Shown here: in pieces, positions 50,393 to 59,391 of the stretch
Numbering within the stretch: position 1 is the first letter of the stretch
Layout: each line of letters begins with the position of its first letter
Assembly (NCBI RefSeq): GCF_013137895.1
Contig: NZ_CP053538.1
Span: 371,501-435,500, forward strand
Direction: 5' to 3'
Length of the DNA: 64,000 nt
From: Hymenobacter taeanensis
GTDB lineage: Bacteria; Bacteroidota; Bacteroidia; Cytophagales; Hymenobacteraceae
The notes under the pieces: generated by a model
The model's database searches: none
The model's input: only the letters and a program-made list of their open reading frames with translations
What the model was told of the DNA's origin: nothing
Made by a program: the position numbers and the translations under genes

Positions 50393-52378
50393 ATGAACTC
50401 AACCTTTACTTCACGATTATCGGCTTTGCCAAAAGCACTGCTTGGGTTAGCGGCTCTAGGCCTATCTGTTAGCGCCGCCCAGGCCCAAACGGTTTACGGC
50501 CTCTCTACTAGTGGCGCTACCTCAGTGGTAAGCCTTGTAACGTTTGATGCCGCTACGCCAGGCACGTTTACGGCTACGGTACCCATTACCGGCCTGGGCA
50601 CTGGCCAAACGCTGGTGGGCCTAGATTCGCGGCCGAATACAGGGGAGCTGTTTGCCCTCGGCTACAACCCCACCGGCACGCAGGCCCAGCTGTATACCAT
50701 TAACCGCCTCACGGGCGCGGCTACTACTGTAGGCGCGGCGCTGACGCTGAACCTGGGTACCACTACCTCCCGCATTGGCTTTGATTTTAACCCTACCGTT
50801 GACCGCATTCGGGTGACGGGCAGCAACCTTACCAACTTCCGGCTCAACCCCAACAACGGCGCCCTGGCTGCCACCGATGGCAACCTAGCCTACGCGGCCA
50901 CCGATGCTAATGCGGCCCAAACGCCCGGCATCGGGTCAGTGGCCTACGGCAACTCTTACATTGGGGCTACTACCACGGTGCTCTACGACATCGACGAAAC
51001 CAACAGCCGCTACACCACTCAGAGCCCACCCAACGACGGCATTCTGAATAGCCGCGAGCAGCTCACCGTATCCACGGCTGCGGCCCTGGCCACCGATCTG
51101 GACATTTACTTTAACCCGACTACCAGCACTAACAACGCCTACCTGACCATTGCCACCGGTACTGCGGCGGCTCCGAGCACGCAGCTGTACACGCTCAACT
51201 TCCTGACCGGTGCCAGCCTCACGGCCGTGGGCAATGTGGGCCCTGCAGGTACGCTGGTCACAGATATTGCCTTTGCCATCAACCGCCCCGTGACCCTGCC
51301 GGTGCTTACGGGCCAACTGGCCTACGCGCTGGCCGGCACCAATTTGCTGAGCTTCGATACATCGGCCCCCGGCACCATTCGCACTTCGGTGGGTATTACG
51401 GGGGTTGATGCCGCCCAAACGGTAGTGGGCATGGATATACGCCCGCTCAACAATGCCCTGTACATTCTGGGCTACAACGCTACTGCCCAAACCGGTCAGC
51501 TGTACGCGCTCAATGCCACTACCGGTGCCGCCACTTCCATCAGCGGCCCCCTGGCCATGACCCTCGGCACCGGCGACATCAGCTTCGACTTCAACCCCAC
51601 CGTTGACCGCATTCGGGTGGTAGGTGCCAACCGCAACAACTACCGTCTCAACCCCGTGACGGGTACTGTAGCGGCTACCGACGGGCAGGTGGCCTACACT
51701 ACCGGCACCAACACGCCCACTATTGGCGCAGTGGCCTACACTAACAGCTTCATGGGCGCCGATGCCACTTCGGGCACCATGCTTTACAACTACGACCAGG
51801 CCCTGAACGTGCTCAACACCCAGAGCACCGCCAACCCACCCGCCGATGGGCAGCTCACCACCGTAGGCGCCTCGGGCATTACAGTAAATACTACCGCTCC
51901 CAACGTAGACATGGATATCTATAGCACCGGGGCGGGCATGAATATGGCCTACCTGGTGGCCAACGTGGGCACCTCGCTCAACAGCGGCTTCTATACCCTC
52001 AACCTGGCCACCGGCGCGGCTACACTGGTGGGCACCATCGGGAATGGCAGCACCGTGCGCGACATTGCTATTGCTGGCCCGGCCGGCGTAGTGACGGGCA
52101 CCCGCCCAGCCGCTGAAGTGGCTACCGGGCTTTCGCTGTTCCCCAACCCCGTTACCCGTGAGGCCACAGTAGCCTTTACCCTCCCCCGCTCCGGCCAAGT
52201 CACGCTGCGGATAACTGATGCCCTTGGCCGCACCGTAGAGGAAGCCCAGCCGGGCCAGCTTGGGGCGGGCGCTCAAACGCTGCGCTGGAACTCGGCCTCG
52301 CGTAAAGCCGGTATGTACTTCCTGAGCCTGCAGCTAGATGGGCAGCCCGCGGGCACCCAACGCGTAGTAGTTCAGTAG
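50393..52378 (+). CDS. Secreted T9SS cargo with two DUF4394 domains
   Basis: Protein of 661 aa with a signal peptide (about residues 1-31, SAAQAQ). Two DUF4394 copies follow: copy 1 about 32-290 (VYGLSTSGATSVVSLVTFD, GLDSRPNTGELFALGYNP, FDFNPTVDRIRVTGSNLTNFRLNPNNG) and copy 2 about 305-565 (GMDIRPLNNALYILGYN, FDFNPTVDRIRVVGANRNNYRLNPVTG). The C-terminal T9SS type A sorting domain is SLFPNPVTREATVAFTLPRSGQVTLRITDALGRTV, ending QRVVVQ. The NPTVDRIRV block occurs identically in both copies, showing recent or constrained duplication. The function of DUF4394 is unknown; the protein should be surface-exposed or released. Confidence 0.88.
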   Translation: MNSTFTSRLSALPKALLGLAALGLSVSAAQAQTVYGLSTSGATSVVSLVTFDAATPGTFTATVPITGLGTGQTLVGLDSRPNTGELFALGYNPTGTQAQLYTINRLTGAATTVGAALTLNLGTTTSRIGFDFNPTVDRIRVTGSNLTNFRLNPNNGALAATDGNLAYAATDANAAQTPGIGSVAYGNSYIGATTTVLYDIDETNSRYTTQSPPNDGILNSREQLTVSTAAALATDLDIYFNPTTSTNNAYLTIATGTAAAPSTQLYTLNFLTGASLTAVGNVGPAGTLVTDIAFAINRPVTLPVLTGQLAYALAGTNLLSFDTSAPGTIRTSVGITGVDAAQTVVGMDIRPLNNALYILGYNATAQTGQLYALNATTGAATSISGPLAMTLGTGDISFDFNPTVDRIRVVGANRNNYRLNPVTGTVAATDGQVAYTTGTNTPTIGAVAYTNSFMGADATSGTMLYNYDQALNVLNTQSTANPPADGQLTTVGASGITVNTTAPNVDMDIYSTGAGMNMAYLVANVGTSLNSGFYTLNLATGAATLVGTIGNGSTVRDIAIAGPAGVVTGTRPAAEVATGLSLFPNPVTREATVAFTLPRSGQVTLRITDALGRTVEEAQPGQLGAGAQTLRWNSASRKAGMYFLSLQLDGQPAGTQRVVVQ

Positions 52379-52381
52379 CAT

Positions 52382-52442
52382 ACTTCACACAACAAAAAAG
52401 CCGGCTCACATTGCGTGAGCCGGCTTTTTTGTTGTGTGAAGT
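52382..52442. terminator. Bidirectional terminator with 28-bp perfect arms
   Basis: Arms at 52382-52409 and 52415-52442 are perfectly complementary over 28 bases around a 5-base loop (core AAAAAAGCCGGCTCAC). It separates the convergent DUF4394 and RDD genes. Confidence 0.87.
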
Positions 52443-52445
52443 GGC

Positions 52446-53171
52446 CTAGCGAGCGGTTTCTTCCTGCAGGAAAGCGGCATGGTCACGCAGGATAGTGCGC
52501 AGGAAAGGCTCGTCGTGCAGAGCCGTCTGGATGCCGGTTAAGGTTTTGACTTTATTGGCGACGTCATTGAGCAGCGTGTAGTTGTGGCGGGCCACGGCCT
52601 GCTGATATAAGCGCCGGATCAGGGCCATGTCGTGGTCAGTCAGTACTGCCACTTGGGGAAAGATGATTTGATAGCCAGGCGGCACCAGGGTCAGCTCAAA
52701 ATCATTGTGCTGGGGTTGGCGCAGGCTCACTACCGTAGTACCCGCAACCAGGTCGCCGAGGCGCTGCCCGCGGCCGTTGATAAGGGCTGCCAGCAGGGCC
52801 ACGGTGCCTGCGGTAATCTGAATTTCAAACAGCCCAATCAGCCAGCGCAGCAGGTAGTCGCCGAGGCTGGGGCGGGTACCATCCAGGCGCGTGACCTTAA
52901 TGCGCCGCACCTGCTTCCCCAGGCTTTGCCCGTTGAAGAACACCTCACAAACCGGATGGTACACCAACGTGGGAGCTAATACCAGCACGTAGAATAACGA
53001 GCTTTTTAGCGTACCATAACTCAGTGCTTTGTCAAGCAGAAAACCTACCCCCAGGGTCCAGAGGCCCATCACCAACCAATCAATCAGCTGGGCTACTATC
53101 CGGTCGCCCACGCTGGCGGTGTCGTACTCCACCACTACATTTTGGGCGGTTTGAATGCGAATGGTACTCAT
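52446..53171 (-). CDS. RDD family membrane protein
   Basis: Membrane protein of 241 aa with the RDD domain. The N-terminal ASVGDRIVAQLIDWLVMGLWTLGVGFLL has the Arg and Asp-Asp positions of the family. A second helix is YVLVLAPTLVYHPVCEVFF, followed by NGQSLGKQVRRIKVTRLDGTRPSLGDYLLRWLIGLFE and GQRLGDLVAGTTVVSL. The C-terminal about 80 residues are cytoplasmic and helical. It is divergent from the SpoIIM-like gene and belongs to the same cluster as DUF4129, MoxR and DUF58. RDD members have been linked to transport or stress, but no role is fixed. Confidence 0.88.
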   Translation of the reverse strand: MSTIRIQTAQNVVVEYDTASVGDRIVAQLIDWLVMGLWTLGVGFLLDKALSYGTLKSSLFYVLVLAPTLVYHPVCEVFFNGQSLGKQVRRIKVTRLDGTRPSLGDYLLRWLIGLFEIQITAGTVALLAALINGRGQRLGDLVAGTTVVSLRQPQHNDFELTLVPPGYQIIFPQVAVLTDHDMALIRRLYQQAVARHNYTLLNDVANKVKTLTGIQTALHDEPFLRTILRDHAAFLQEETAR

Positions 53172-53217
53172 GTAAAAAGAAAAAAAACCAGCCCGATGGG
53201 TGCCAGCCCGAAACCTG

Positions 53218-53225
53218 TATATTTG
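53218..53225 (+). promoter_or_regulatory. Candidate -7 box for the SpoIIM-like operon
   Basis: TATATTTG matches TAnnTTTG, 55 bases before ATG 53281, and would drive the seven-gene cluster downstream. Confidence 0.45.
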
Positions 53226-53280
53226 AACACTGCCCTTGTGGGCAATGGTATTATTAGCTGTTTTATTGGCGGCACCACTT

Positions 53281-54249
53281 ATGCGCGAAGCCGTATTTCT
53301 ACGCCAGAACCAGGAGCGCTGGCACCACTATGAAACCCAGCCGCCTACCGGACCCGATGACCTGGCCCAGCGGTTTATTGAGCTGACCGACGACCTGTCG
53401 TATGCCCGAACATTTTATCCGAACTCAACTACCACCGCTTACCTCAATGGGCTGGCAAGCAAGCTACACCAGGCCCTGTACAAAAACAAAACCGAGGATG
53501 CCAGCCGGTTCGGTCGGTTTTGGCGCCTGGAGCTGCCCCTGTTGGTGGTGCGCCACCGGGGCGCGCTGCTAGGTACCTTGGTGTTCTTCCTGTTGTGCAC
53601 CGCCATCGGGGCTCTCTCCGCCGCCCTCGATGACACCTTCGTGCGCGTGGTGCTGGGTGATGGGTACGTAAACCAAACGCTGGCCAATATTCAGAAAGGC
53701 GACCCTATGGCCGTTTACAAGGGCTCTGATGAAACCCTGATGTTTCTACAGATTACCCTCAACAACGTGAAGGTGTCGTTGTATGCGTTTGCGGGGGGTA
53801 TCACGGGTGGCTTGCTTACCGGGTACATGCTGTTTCATAATGGCGTAATGCTGGGTTCTTTCCAGTACTTCTTCCACCAGAAAGGGGTGCTGCTGCCCTC
53901 CGTGCTTACCATCTGGATACACGGCACCCTGGAAATTTCGGCTATTATTCTGGCGGGCGGGGCGGGCCTCATCATGGCCCGCAGCCTGCTGTTTCCGGGC
54001 ACCTACTCCCGCCGCGATGCCCTGCGCCTGGGCGCCCGCGATGGCATGAAGCTGGTGATGGGCCTGGTACCCATTTTTATAGTCGCAGGCTTCCTGGAGG
54101 GCTTCGTTACCCGCCACACCGAAATGCCCATGTGGGCCAGCCTAACCATTATCGGCACCTCGGCGGCTTTTATTCTGGGCTACTTTGTGGTGTATCCGTG
54201 GTGGCTGTACCGGCGGGGTGTGCACCTGCCAGAGCCAACTGCTTTCTAG
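53281..54249 (+). CDS. Stage II sporulation protein M-like membrane protein
   Basis: Integral membrane protein (322 aa) of the SpoIIM family. The soluble N-terminal part (MREAVFLRQNQERWHHYE, DLAQRFIELTDDLSYARTFYPNS) is followed by about five helices (about 95-118, 165-200, 215-250, 262-280, 290-305). FAGGITGGLLTGYMLFHNGVMLGSFQYFF and WIHGTLEISAIILAGGAGLIMARSLLFPG form the conserved core. The organism type does not sporulate, so the Bacillus role does not carry over. ATG 53281 matches the usual MREAxFLxxN start. Confidence 0.88.
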   Translation: MREAVFLRQNQERWHHYETQPPTGPDDLAQRFIELTDDLSYARTFYPNSTTTAYLNGLASKLHQALYKNKTEDASRFGRFWRLELPLLVVRHRGALLGTLVFFLLCTAIGALSAALDDTFVRVVLGDGYVNQTLANIQKGDPMAVYKGSDETLMFLQITLNNVKVSLYAFAGGITGGLLTGYMLFHNGVMLGSFQYFFHQKGVLLPSVLTIWIHGTLEISAIILAGGAGLIMARSLLFPGTYSRRDALRLGARDGMKLVMGLVPIFIVAGFLEGFVTRHTEMPMWASLTIIGTSAAFILGYFVVYPWWLYRRGVHLPEPTAF

Positions 54250-54293
54250 TTCTACCACTTACCTATTCTTCTTATTCCCTCACTTCTACTCGT

Positions 54294-55358
54294 ATGCGTT
54301 ACCTGCCATTCACCCATGCTTCTCACTTTCTGAAGGAGCGCGACTTCGGGCAGAAAATTGAGGCTTCGTTTGATTTTATCCGGGCCCATTTTAAGCCGCT
54401 GGGCAGGGCGCTGCTCATGATTGTGCTGCCGGCCGCTTTGGTTATTGGCCTAGCAACGGCCCTGATGACGCTGGAATGGATCAACAACCTGAAAGGCCTG
54501 CAAGGCTCAGCCGCTACAGTCGACAAGACTAACCCCTGGCCTGGCATCAGCAATGTCTTTTCCAAAATGTTTTTTTCTCCGGCGTACCTAACTATCGTCT
54601 TTGGTGGCCTGATTCTCACTACCATGCTCATTCTGACGGTGTATGGCTATGTTACGCTGCGCTTAGAAACCGCGCCTGAGCAGGAAATAACCGTATCGGC
54701 GGTGTGGCGGCTGGTTCGGCAGCGCTTCCTGGGCACGGTAGGGGCGCTGATTGGTTTGGGAGTAGGAAGTATGATCGTGTTTTTCCTCGTCTCCATGGTA
54801 GCCGGTGTGCTGAGCGCCTTGCTGATTGGCGGAAGCGGTGGCAGCCGGTTTATGATTGGCGTTGCGGTTGTGTTGGTAATGAGCTTGGTGTTTGGCGCAT
54901 TCGCGTACATATCAATAGCGCTAAGCCTGTTTTTAATTATCTGGGTACGAGAAAGGTTAGGCTTCCTTGCCACCATTAGCCGCAGCTTTAAACTGATTTG
55001 GGGTAAGTGGTGGTCTACGTTTGGGCTGCTGATAGTAATGCTGATCATTTCCGGTGTCATCATTCTGGCCATTACCCTCCTCACTTCACTTATCAGCTCT
55101 CCTTTTGCCGCAGCTACTGCTGGTACTGATGGCCTGGAAGGGGCCGCGCGGCTTAGTTTCCTGGTGGCAACCACGCTCCGCTCCATGGCCAGCCTGGTCA
55201 TTTACCCACTGATACTGTTAGCCCTGGCGTTCCAGTATTTCAACCTGGTAGAGCGCAAAGAGGGCGAGAGCCTGCATTACCTGGTAGATGCCATCGGCCA
55301 GCCAGCACCAGAGGCTGCGCCCCAGGCACTCCGCCCCGACGACGAAGGCGAGTACTAA
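54294..55358 (+). CDS. Multi-pass membrane protein of the MoxR/DUF58 cluster
   Basis: Protein of 354 aa. A cytoplasmic N terminus MRYLPFTHASHFLKERDFGQKIEASFDFIRAHFKPLGRALLMI leads into six or so hydrophobic helices (about 40-62, 100-120, 150-195, 200-225, 240-275, 295-320). No motif I know is present. The cluster position (between SpoIIM-like and DUF4129 genes) is one I recall from Bacteroidota, where this gene is usually listed as hypothetical. ATG 54294 is chosen over ATG 54132, which lies inside the upstream gene. Confidence 0.72.
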   Translation: MRYLPFTHASHFLKERDFGQKIEASFDFIRAHFKPLGRALLMIVLPAALVIGLATALMTLEWINNLKGLQGSAATVDKTNPWPGISNVFSKMFFSPAYLTIVFGGLILTTMLILTVYGYVTLRLETAPEQEITVSAVWRLVRQRFLGTVGALIGLGVGSMIVFFLVSMVAGVLSALLIGGSGGSRFMIGVAVVLVMSLVFGAFAYISIALSLFLIIWVRERLGFLATISRSFKLIWGKWWSTFGLLIVMLIISGVIILAITLLTSLISSPFAAATAGTDGLEGAARLSFLVATTLRSMASLVIYPLILLALAFQYFNLVERKEGESLHYLVDAIGQPAPEAAPQALRPDDEGEY

Positions 55359-55422
55359 CTAGGCCTATCTATTCGCGAGGGTACTGGCCTGGCCGCCCCG
55401 CAGCTCATTTTTACCGCCCCGC

Positions 55423-56292
55423 GTGTTGCCTTCTTCCTTTCTGTTTTCTCTTTCTCTACTGCGGAAATGTTCTCTGCGCGTGGGGCCTGGCCTTCTGCTT
55501 TGCCTGCTGTTGGCAGCGCATGCCGGTACGGCCTCTGTGCCCAGCGCACAGCCTTCTCAGCGGCTACCTAAGTCGCCCATCCTGCCCATTGAGAACCTAC
55601 AACGGGATACTGTGGCCGGCCGGCAAGGCCTTATTTCCCTGCCTGTTGATCAGCAGGCTCCCGTTACGTTGCGGCGCCCCCCTGAGAAACGCTTGCAGGA
55701 CCTGCGTAGCCAGCGCGCGTTTCAGTACGAGAAGCCCGATGAAGAGCCCAAAGACCCCAGCATGTGGTCGTTGATCTGGTGGCGGTTATCGGAGTGGTTC
55801 CGGAAGCTGTTTTCGGGGCCGGGCTATGAGAACGGGGGGCGTTACGCCGTGTACGCGCTATTCGGGGCGGCCTTCCTGTATGTGCTGGTGCGCCTGCTTC
55901 GCCTTGATTTCACTAACCTCTTGGGACGGCGGACCCAGTCGGTGCCGCTGCCGTATGAGTCGGTTATTGAGGATATTCATGCGGTAGACTTCACGGCCGC
56001 GCTTGCCGAGGCCGAAGCAGCTGCCAACTACCGCTTGGCAGTGCGCCTGGGTTACCTGCAGGTACTGCGTCACTTGGCTGAGCACCACTTGATTGATTGG
56101 CAGCCCGAAAAAACCAACCACCATTACCTGCAGGAGCTGGCCGGCACCCGTTGGGCACCTGATTTTGCCACCCTCACCCGGCAGTTTGAATACGTGTGGT
56201 ATGGTGAGTTGCCCATTACGCCAGAGGCCTACCCCGCCCTGCGCGAGAGCCGGCAGCAGTTTCTTCACCAACTCAGCCACGTGGCTGCCTAG
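55423..56292 (+). CDS. DUF4129 domain protein
   Basis: Protein of 289 aa with an N-terminal hydrophobic signal (about 3-31) and a Pro/Arg-rich extracytoplasmic stretch. A membrane helix follows (about 142-163, YAVYALFGAAFLYVLVRLLRL). The C-terminal cytoplasmic DUF4129 domain (about 180-285) has VIEDIHAVDFTAALAEAEAAANYRLAVRLGYLQVLRHLAEHHLIDWQPEKTNHHYLQEL and FEYVWYGELPITPEAYPAL. The start is GTG 55423 or TTG 55426; no in-frame ATG precedes the domain. Known only as a member of this type of cluster. Confidence 0.83.
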   Translation: MLPSSFLFSLSLLRKCSLRVGPGLLLCLLLAAHAGTASVPSAQPSQRLPKSPILPIENLQRDTVAGRQGLISLPVDQQAPVTLRRPPEKRLQDLRSQRAFQYEKPDEEPKDPSMWSLIWWRLSEWFRKLFSGPGYENGGRYAVYALFGAAFLYVLVRLLRLDFTNLLGRRTQSVPLPYESVIEDIHAVDFTAALAEAEAAANYRLAVRLGYLQVLRHLAEHHLIDWQPEKTNHHYLQELAGTRWAPDFATLTRQFEYVWYGELPITPEAYPALRESRQQFLHQLSHVAA

Positions 56293-56301
56293 GCCTATCC
56301 T

Positions 56302-57592
56302 ATGACCCGCTTTCGTGCTTTCTATCTGGGGTTGGTACTGCTATTCGTGGCCTTCGTGCTGGTGGAGTATTTCCGGCCTACCCCCACCAACTGGAGTCCC
56401 ACGTTTATCAACCGCGACAAAATCCCCTACGGCACCTATGTGCTGTTCGACGCATTGCCGCGCTTGTTTCCGGGCCAGTCTGTCAGCACCGTGCGCCAGC
56501 CCATTGCCAACCAGCTGCTGCCCACCCTGGATGGCGACATTAACCCCGACTCGGTGCTGGCGCCTCAGGCCCAGCCGCCGCTGCTAGGCCAGTCGGCTTC
56601 CTACATCTTTATCAACTCCGACTTCTATTGCTCCCGCCTCGACCGCGACGCGTTACTGCGCTACGTGGCGGCCGGCAATACGGCCTTCATTGCCGCCGAG
56701 CAGTTTGATAACTTATTGCAGGACACGCTGCACTTTGATACCAAGCCTTACATTGGCCTGGATAGCTTGATGAGCCGCCGTATCCGCCGCACCCAGGGCA
56801 ACCTAGCACCTGCCGCCAAGCAAACGGCCCTAACGCTGCTGGCGCCCCCACGCGGCGCCGCCAGCCAGTACCGTTTCCCGATTGATGATGTGCAGTGGCA
56901 CTTTGAAGCCTACCCCGGCTGCCGAGCTACGGTGCTGGCTATTGATGCCAAACGGCGGCCTGTGCTGCTACGAGTACCGCTAGGCCAGGGTGCTCTGGTG
57001 CTCAGCTCTACCCCGGCCGTCTTCAGCAACTACACGCTGCTCCGCCCGCACTCCCCCAACTATGCCTTCGCAGCCATGTCGTTGCTGCCAGCTACACAGT
57101 CCGTTTTCTGGGATGAGTACCAGAAGCAAGGCTCCCTGGGCGAGCAATCATTGCTGCGCGTGCTGAAGCAGAACACGGCCCTGCGGTGGGCGCTGTATAC
57201 TGGCCTAGCCGGCTTGGTTTTGTTTGCGTTCTTCGAGGCGCGGCGTCGGCAGCGCATTATTCCGGTGCTGAAGCCTTTGCCCAATACCACGCTGCTCTTC
57301 ACTCGTACCGTGGCGGCCCTGTACCGCCAAGGAACCAACCACGCGCTTATTGCCGAGAAAAAAAATTGGGCTGTTCCGGGAGCAATTACGGTACCGCCTC
57401 CAGGAGCCAGCCCTCGACCTAAACGATGGCCCAACCCGGGAGCGGATTGCTCAAAAAGCCGGCGTTCCGCGCGCTCAGGTTGATGATTTGATAAAGCTCA
57501 TTCACAGAGTGGAAACAGCCCCCCAGGTTTCAGCCGCTGACTTGCTGCGCCTCAGCAGGGCACTAACTACTTTCAGAAAAGCTGCTTTTTAA
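56302..57592 (+). pseudogene. DUF4350 domain protein, frameshifted at an A8 run
   Basis: Membrane protein with an N-terminal helix (about residues 5-21) and the extracytoplasmic DUF4350 region (FINRDKIPYGTYVLFDALPRLFPGQ, FINSDFYCSRLDRDALLRYVAAGNTAFIAAEQF, GQGALVLSSTPAVFSNYTLL). A second helix lies near 298-310. Frame 1 reads to Glu352-Lys-Lys at an A8 run (57358-57365) and then runs out of conserved sequence to a stop at 57481-57483. The +1 frame continues as KKIGLFREQLRYRLQ, EPALDLNDGPTRERIAQKAGVP and DDLIKLIHRVE to 57592, an ordinary DUF4350 C terminus. Removing one A would give 429 aa in one frame. It is a pseudogene, a slippage-dependent gene or a sequence error. Confidence 0.75.
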
Positions 57593-57756
57593 ATTGTACA
57601 CATCCAGTAAATATGGTTTATCACGAATTGCACTATATCAATTTGCTTGCTATTAAGGTCTATACAGGTATTTAAACCGAATATAATGCTTGGCATATTA
57701 TAACTAATACACTCTCATTTAAGCGTCTCCTCTTTCGATTTCGACTTAACCAACAT

Positions 57757-58839
57757 ATGGAAAATTCACCGTTTTCTTCGGACCTCGACCCTAGCTTGCC
57801 AGAAGATACCGCACGGCAGGAGCCAACAGCCGATGCTCCTGCCACTTCCTCTGCAGAAGCCTCTGTTGCAGAGCCGCTAGCCTCCCGCACCGACTTCACC
57901 GAGCTTACTACCCGCGTGGGGGCTATTCGCCGGGAGCTAGCCAAAATTATTGTTGGTCAGCAGGATCTGGCCGAGCTGCTGCTGACGGCCCTTCTTGCCG
58001 ATGGTCACGTGCTGCTGGAAGGCGTACCAGGCGTTGCCAAAACTCTCACAGCTAAGCTGCTCTCGCGCACCCTTGACGTGCCCTTCAGCCGCCTGCAGTT
58101 CACCCCCGACCTGATGCCCTCCGATGTGCTGGGCACCTCCGTATTCCGACCGCAGCGCGGAGAGTTTGAGTTTCGGCCGGGCCCCATTTTTGCCAGCGTT
58201 GTGCTGATTGACGAAATCAACCGGGCACCGGCCAAAACGCAGTCGGCGCTGTTTGAGGTGATGGAGGAACGCCACGTAACCCAAGACGGCACCACCTACG
58301 CCATGCCTGAGCCATTTCTGGTGCTGGCTACGCAAAACCCCATTGAGCAGGAAGGCACCTACCGCCTACCCGAGGCCCAACTCGACCGCTTCCTATTCAA
58401 GCTGCATGTAGGCTACCCCACCATGGAGGAAGAAGTACGCATTCTGCTAGGCCACCACAGCGGCTTTGGGGGCACTACAACCGATGCCGTGCAGCCTGTG
58501 CTCACGGCCGCTCAACTGGCCGAGATGCGCCAGCTGGTGCGCCGGCAGCACGTAGAGCCTAAGCTACTGGAGTACATTGCCCGCCTCGTAGGCCAGACCC
58601 GGGCCCACAAAGGCCTATACTTAGGGGCCTCACCACGCGCTTCCATTGCCCTGCTCAACGGTGCCAAAGCCCTAGGTGCCCTCCGGGGCCGCGACTTCGT
58701 AACGCCCGAAGACATTCAGTATCTGGCCCCAGCCGTGCTGCGCCACCGCATTCAGCTCACTCCTGAGCGTGAAATGGAAGGCGGCACCCCCGACGATATT
58801 GTGAAGCAGATTATTCAGCAGCTTGAGGTGCCCCGGTAA
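57757..58839 (+). CDS. MoxR family AAA+ ATPase
   Basis: AAA+ chaperone-like ATPase (360 aa). An acidic N-terminal tail (about 1-45) precedes the core. The Walker A motif is LLEGVPGVAKTLTAKLLSRT with Lys95. Walker B and sensor parts are VVLIDEINRAPAKTQSALFEVMEERHVTQDG, VLATQNPIEQEGTYRLPEAQLDRFLFKL and GLYLGASPRASIALLNGAKALGALRGRDFVTPEDIQ. MoxR proteins usually act with a VWA/DUF58 partner, here found two genes downstream. A 164-base AT-rich gap precedes it. The stop is followed directly by the ATG of the NADAR gene. Confidence 0.93.
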   Translation: MENSPFSSDLDPSLPEDTARQEPTADAPATSSAEASVAEPLASRTDFTELTTRVGAIRRELAKIIVGQQDLAELLLTALLADGHVLLEGVPGVAKTLTAKLLSRTLDVPFSRLQFTPDLMPSDVLGTSVFRPQRGEFEFRPGPIFASVVLIDEINRAPAKTQSALFEVMEERHVTQDGTTYAMPEPFLVLATQNPIEQEGTYRLPEAQLDRFLFKLHVGYPTMEEEVRILLGHHSGFGGTTTDAVQPVLTAAQLAEMRQLVRRQHVEPKLLEYIARLVGQTRAHKGLYLGASPRASIALLNGAKALGALRGRDFVTPEDIQYLAPAVLRHRIQLTPEREMEGGTPDDIVKQIIQQLEVPR

Positions 58840-59391
58840 ATGAACTACTCAATTACCTGGCTTCTTGATCAGCTCACGCAGGGCCATCGGGTGAAATATC
58901 TGTTTTTCTGGGGCAATCAGCCCAGTAAGTCAGGTGAAGTAACCAAGTCCTGCTTTAGCCAATGGTGGCTGGCTGAGGTTGAGGTGGCCGGCATTACCTA
59001 CCGCTCAACTGAGCACTGGATGATGGCCGAGAAAGCACGCTTATTTCATGACACGCAGCTACTGGCCAGGATTCTGGCAGCGCCCAGCCCCGCAGAAGCC
59101 AAGAAGCTAGGCCGCCAGATTGCTGGCTTTGTGCCGCAGGTGTGGGATGAGCATAAATACAACATTGTGAAAGCCGGCAACCTGCACAAGTTCAGTCAGC
59201 ACCCTAACCTGAAGGCCTTCCTGCTGGCTACCCATGATCGGGTGCTGGTGGAGGCTAGCCCCGTGGACAGCATCTGGGGAATAGGCCTGGCCGCCGATGC
59301 TCCCGATGCCGAGCACCCGGAGCGCTGGCAGGGCGAGAACCTGCTTGGCTTTGCCCTAATGGAAGTACGAGACCAGCTACGCAACGCATGA
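58840..59391 (+). CDS. NADAR family protein (YbiA / DUF1768)
   Basis: Protein of 183 aa with the NADAR fold. Family motifs in order are YLFFWGNQPS, SCFSQWWLAEVEVAGITYRSTEHWMMAEKARLF, ILAAPSPAEAKKLGRQIAGF, WDEHKYNIVKAGNLHKFSQHP, LVEASPVDSIWGIGLAADAPDA and WQGENLLGFALMEVRDQL. Known relatives hydrolyse N-glycosidic or ADP-ribose-type linkages: YbiA acts on early riboflavin intermediates, and others reverse ADP-ribosylation. It starts on the base after the MoxR stop and overlaps the DUF58 start by four bases (ATGA), so it is translationally tied to both. This is an unusual place for this family. Confidence 0.92.
   Translation: MNYSITWLLDQLTQGHRVKYLFFWGNQPSKSGEVTKSCFSQWWLAEVEVAGITYRSTEHWMMAEKARLFHDTQLLARILAAPSPAEAKKLGRQIAGFVPQVWDEHKYNIVKAGNLHKFSQHPNLKAFLLATHDRVLVEASPVDSIWGIGLAADAPDAEHPERWQGENLLGFALMEVRDQLRNA

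Noticed and set aside
50936..52276. 446-codon minus-strand frame inside the DUF4394 gene
   Set aside because: It arises from the low-complexity Thr/Ala/Asn-rich coding strand; no start context or domain.
57358..57365. Programmed -1 frameshift at the A8 run
   Set aside because: The continuing frame is +1 relative to frame 1, so a -1 slip at the A run would give a different frame. Only loss of one A, or a +1 event, restores the domain.
58837..58843. MoxR-NADAR fusion protein
   Set aside because: An in-frame TAA stop separates MoxR from the NADAR ATG, so they are two proteins, though tightly coupled.
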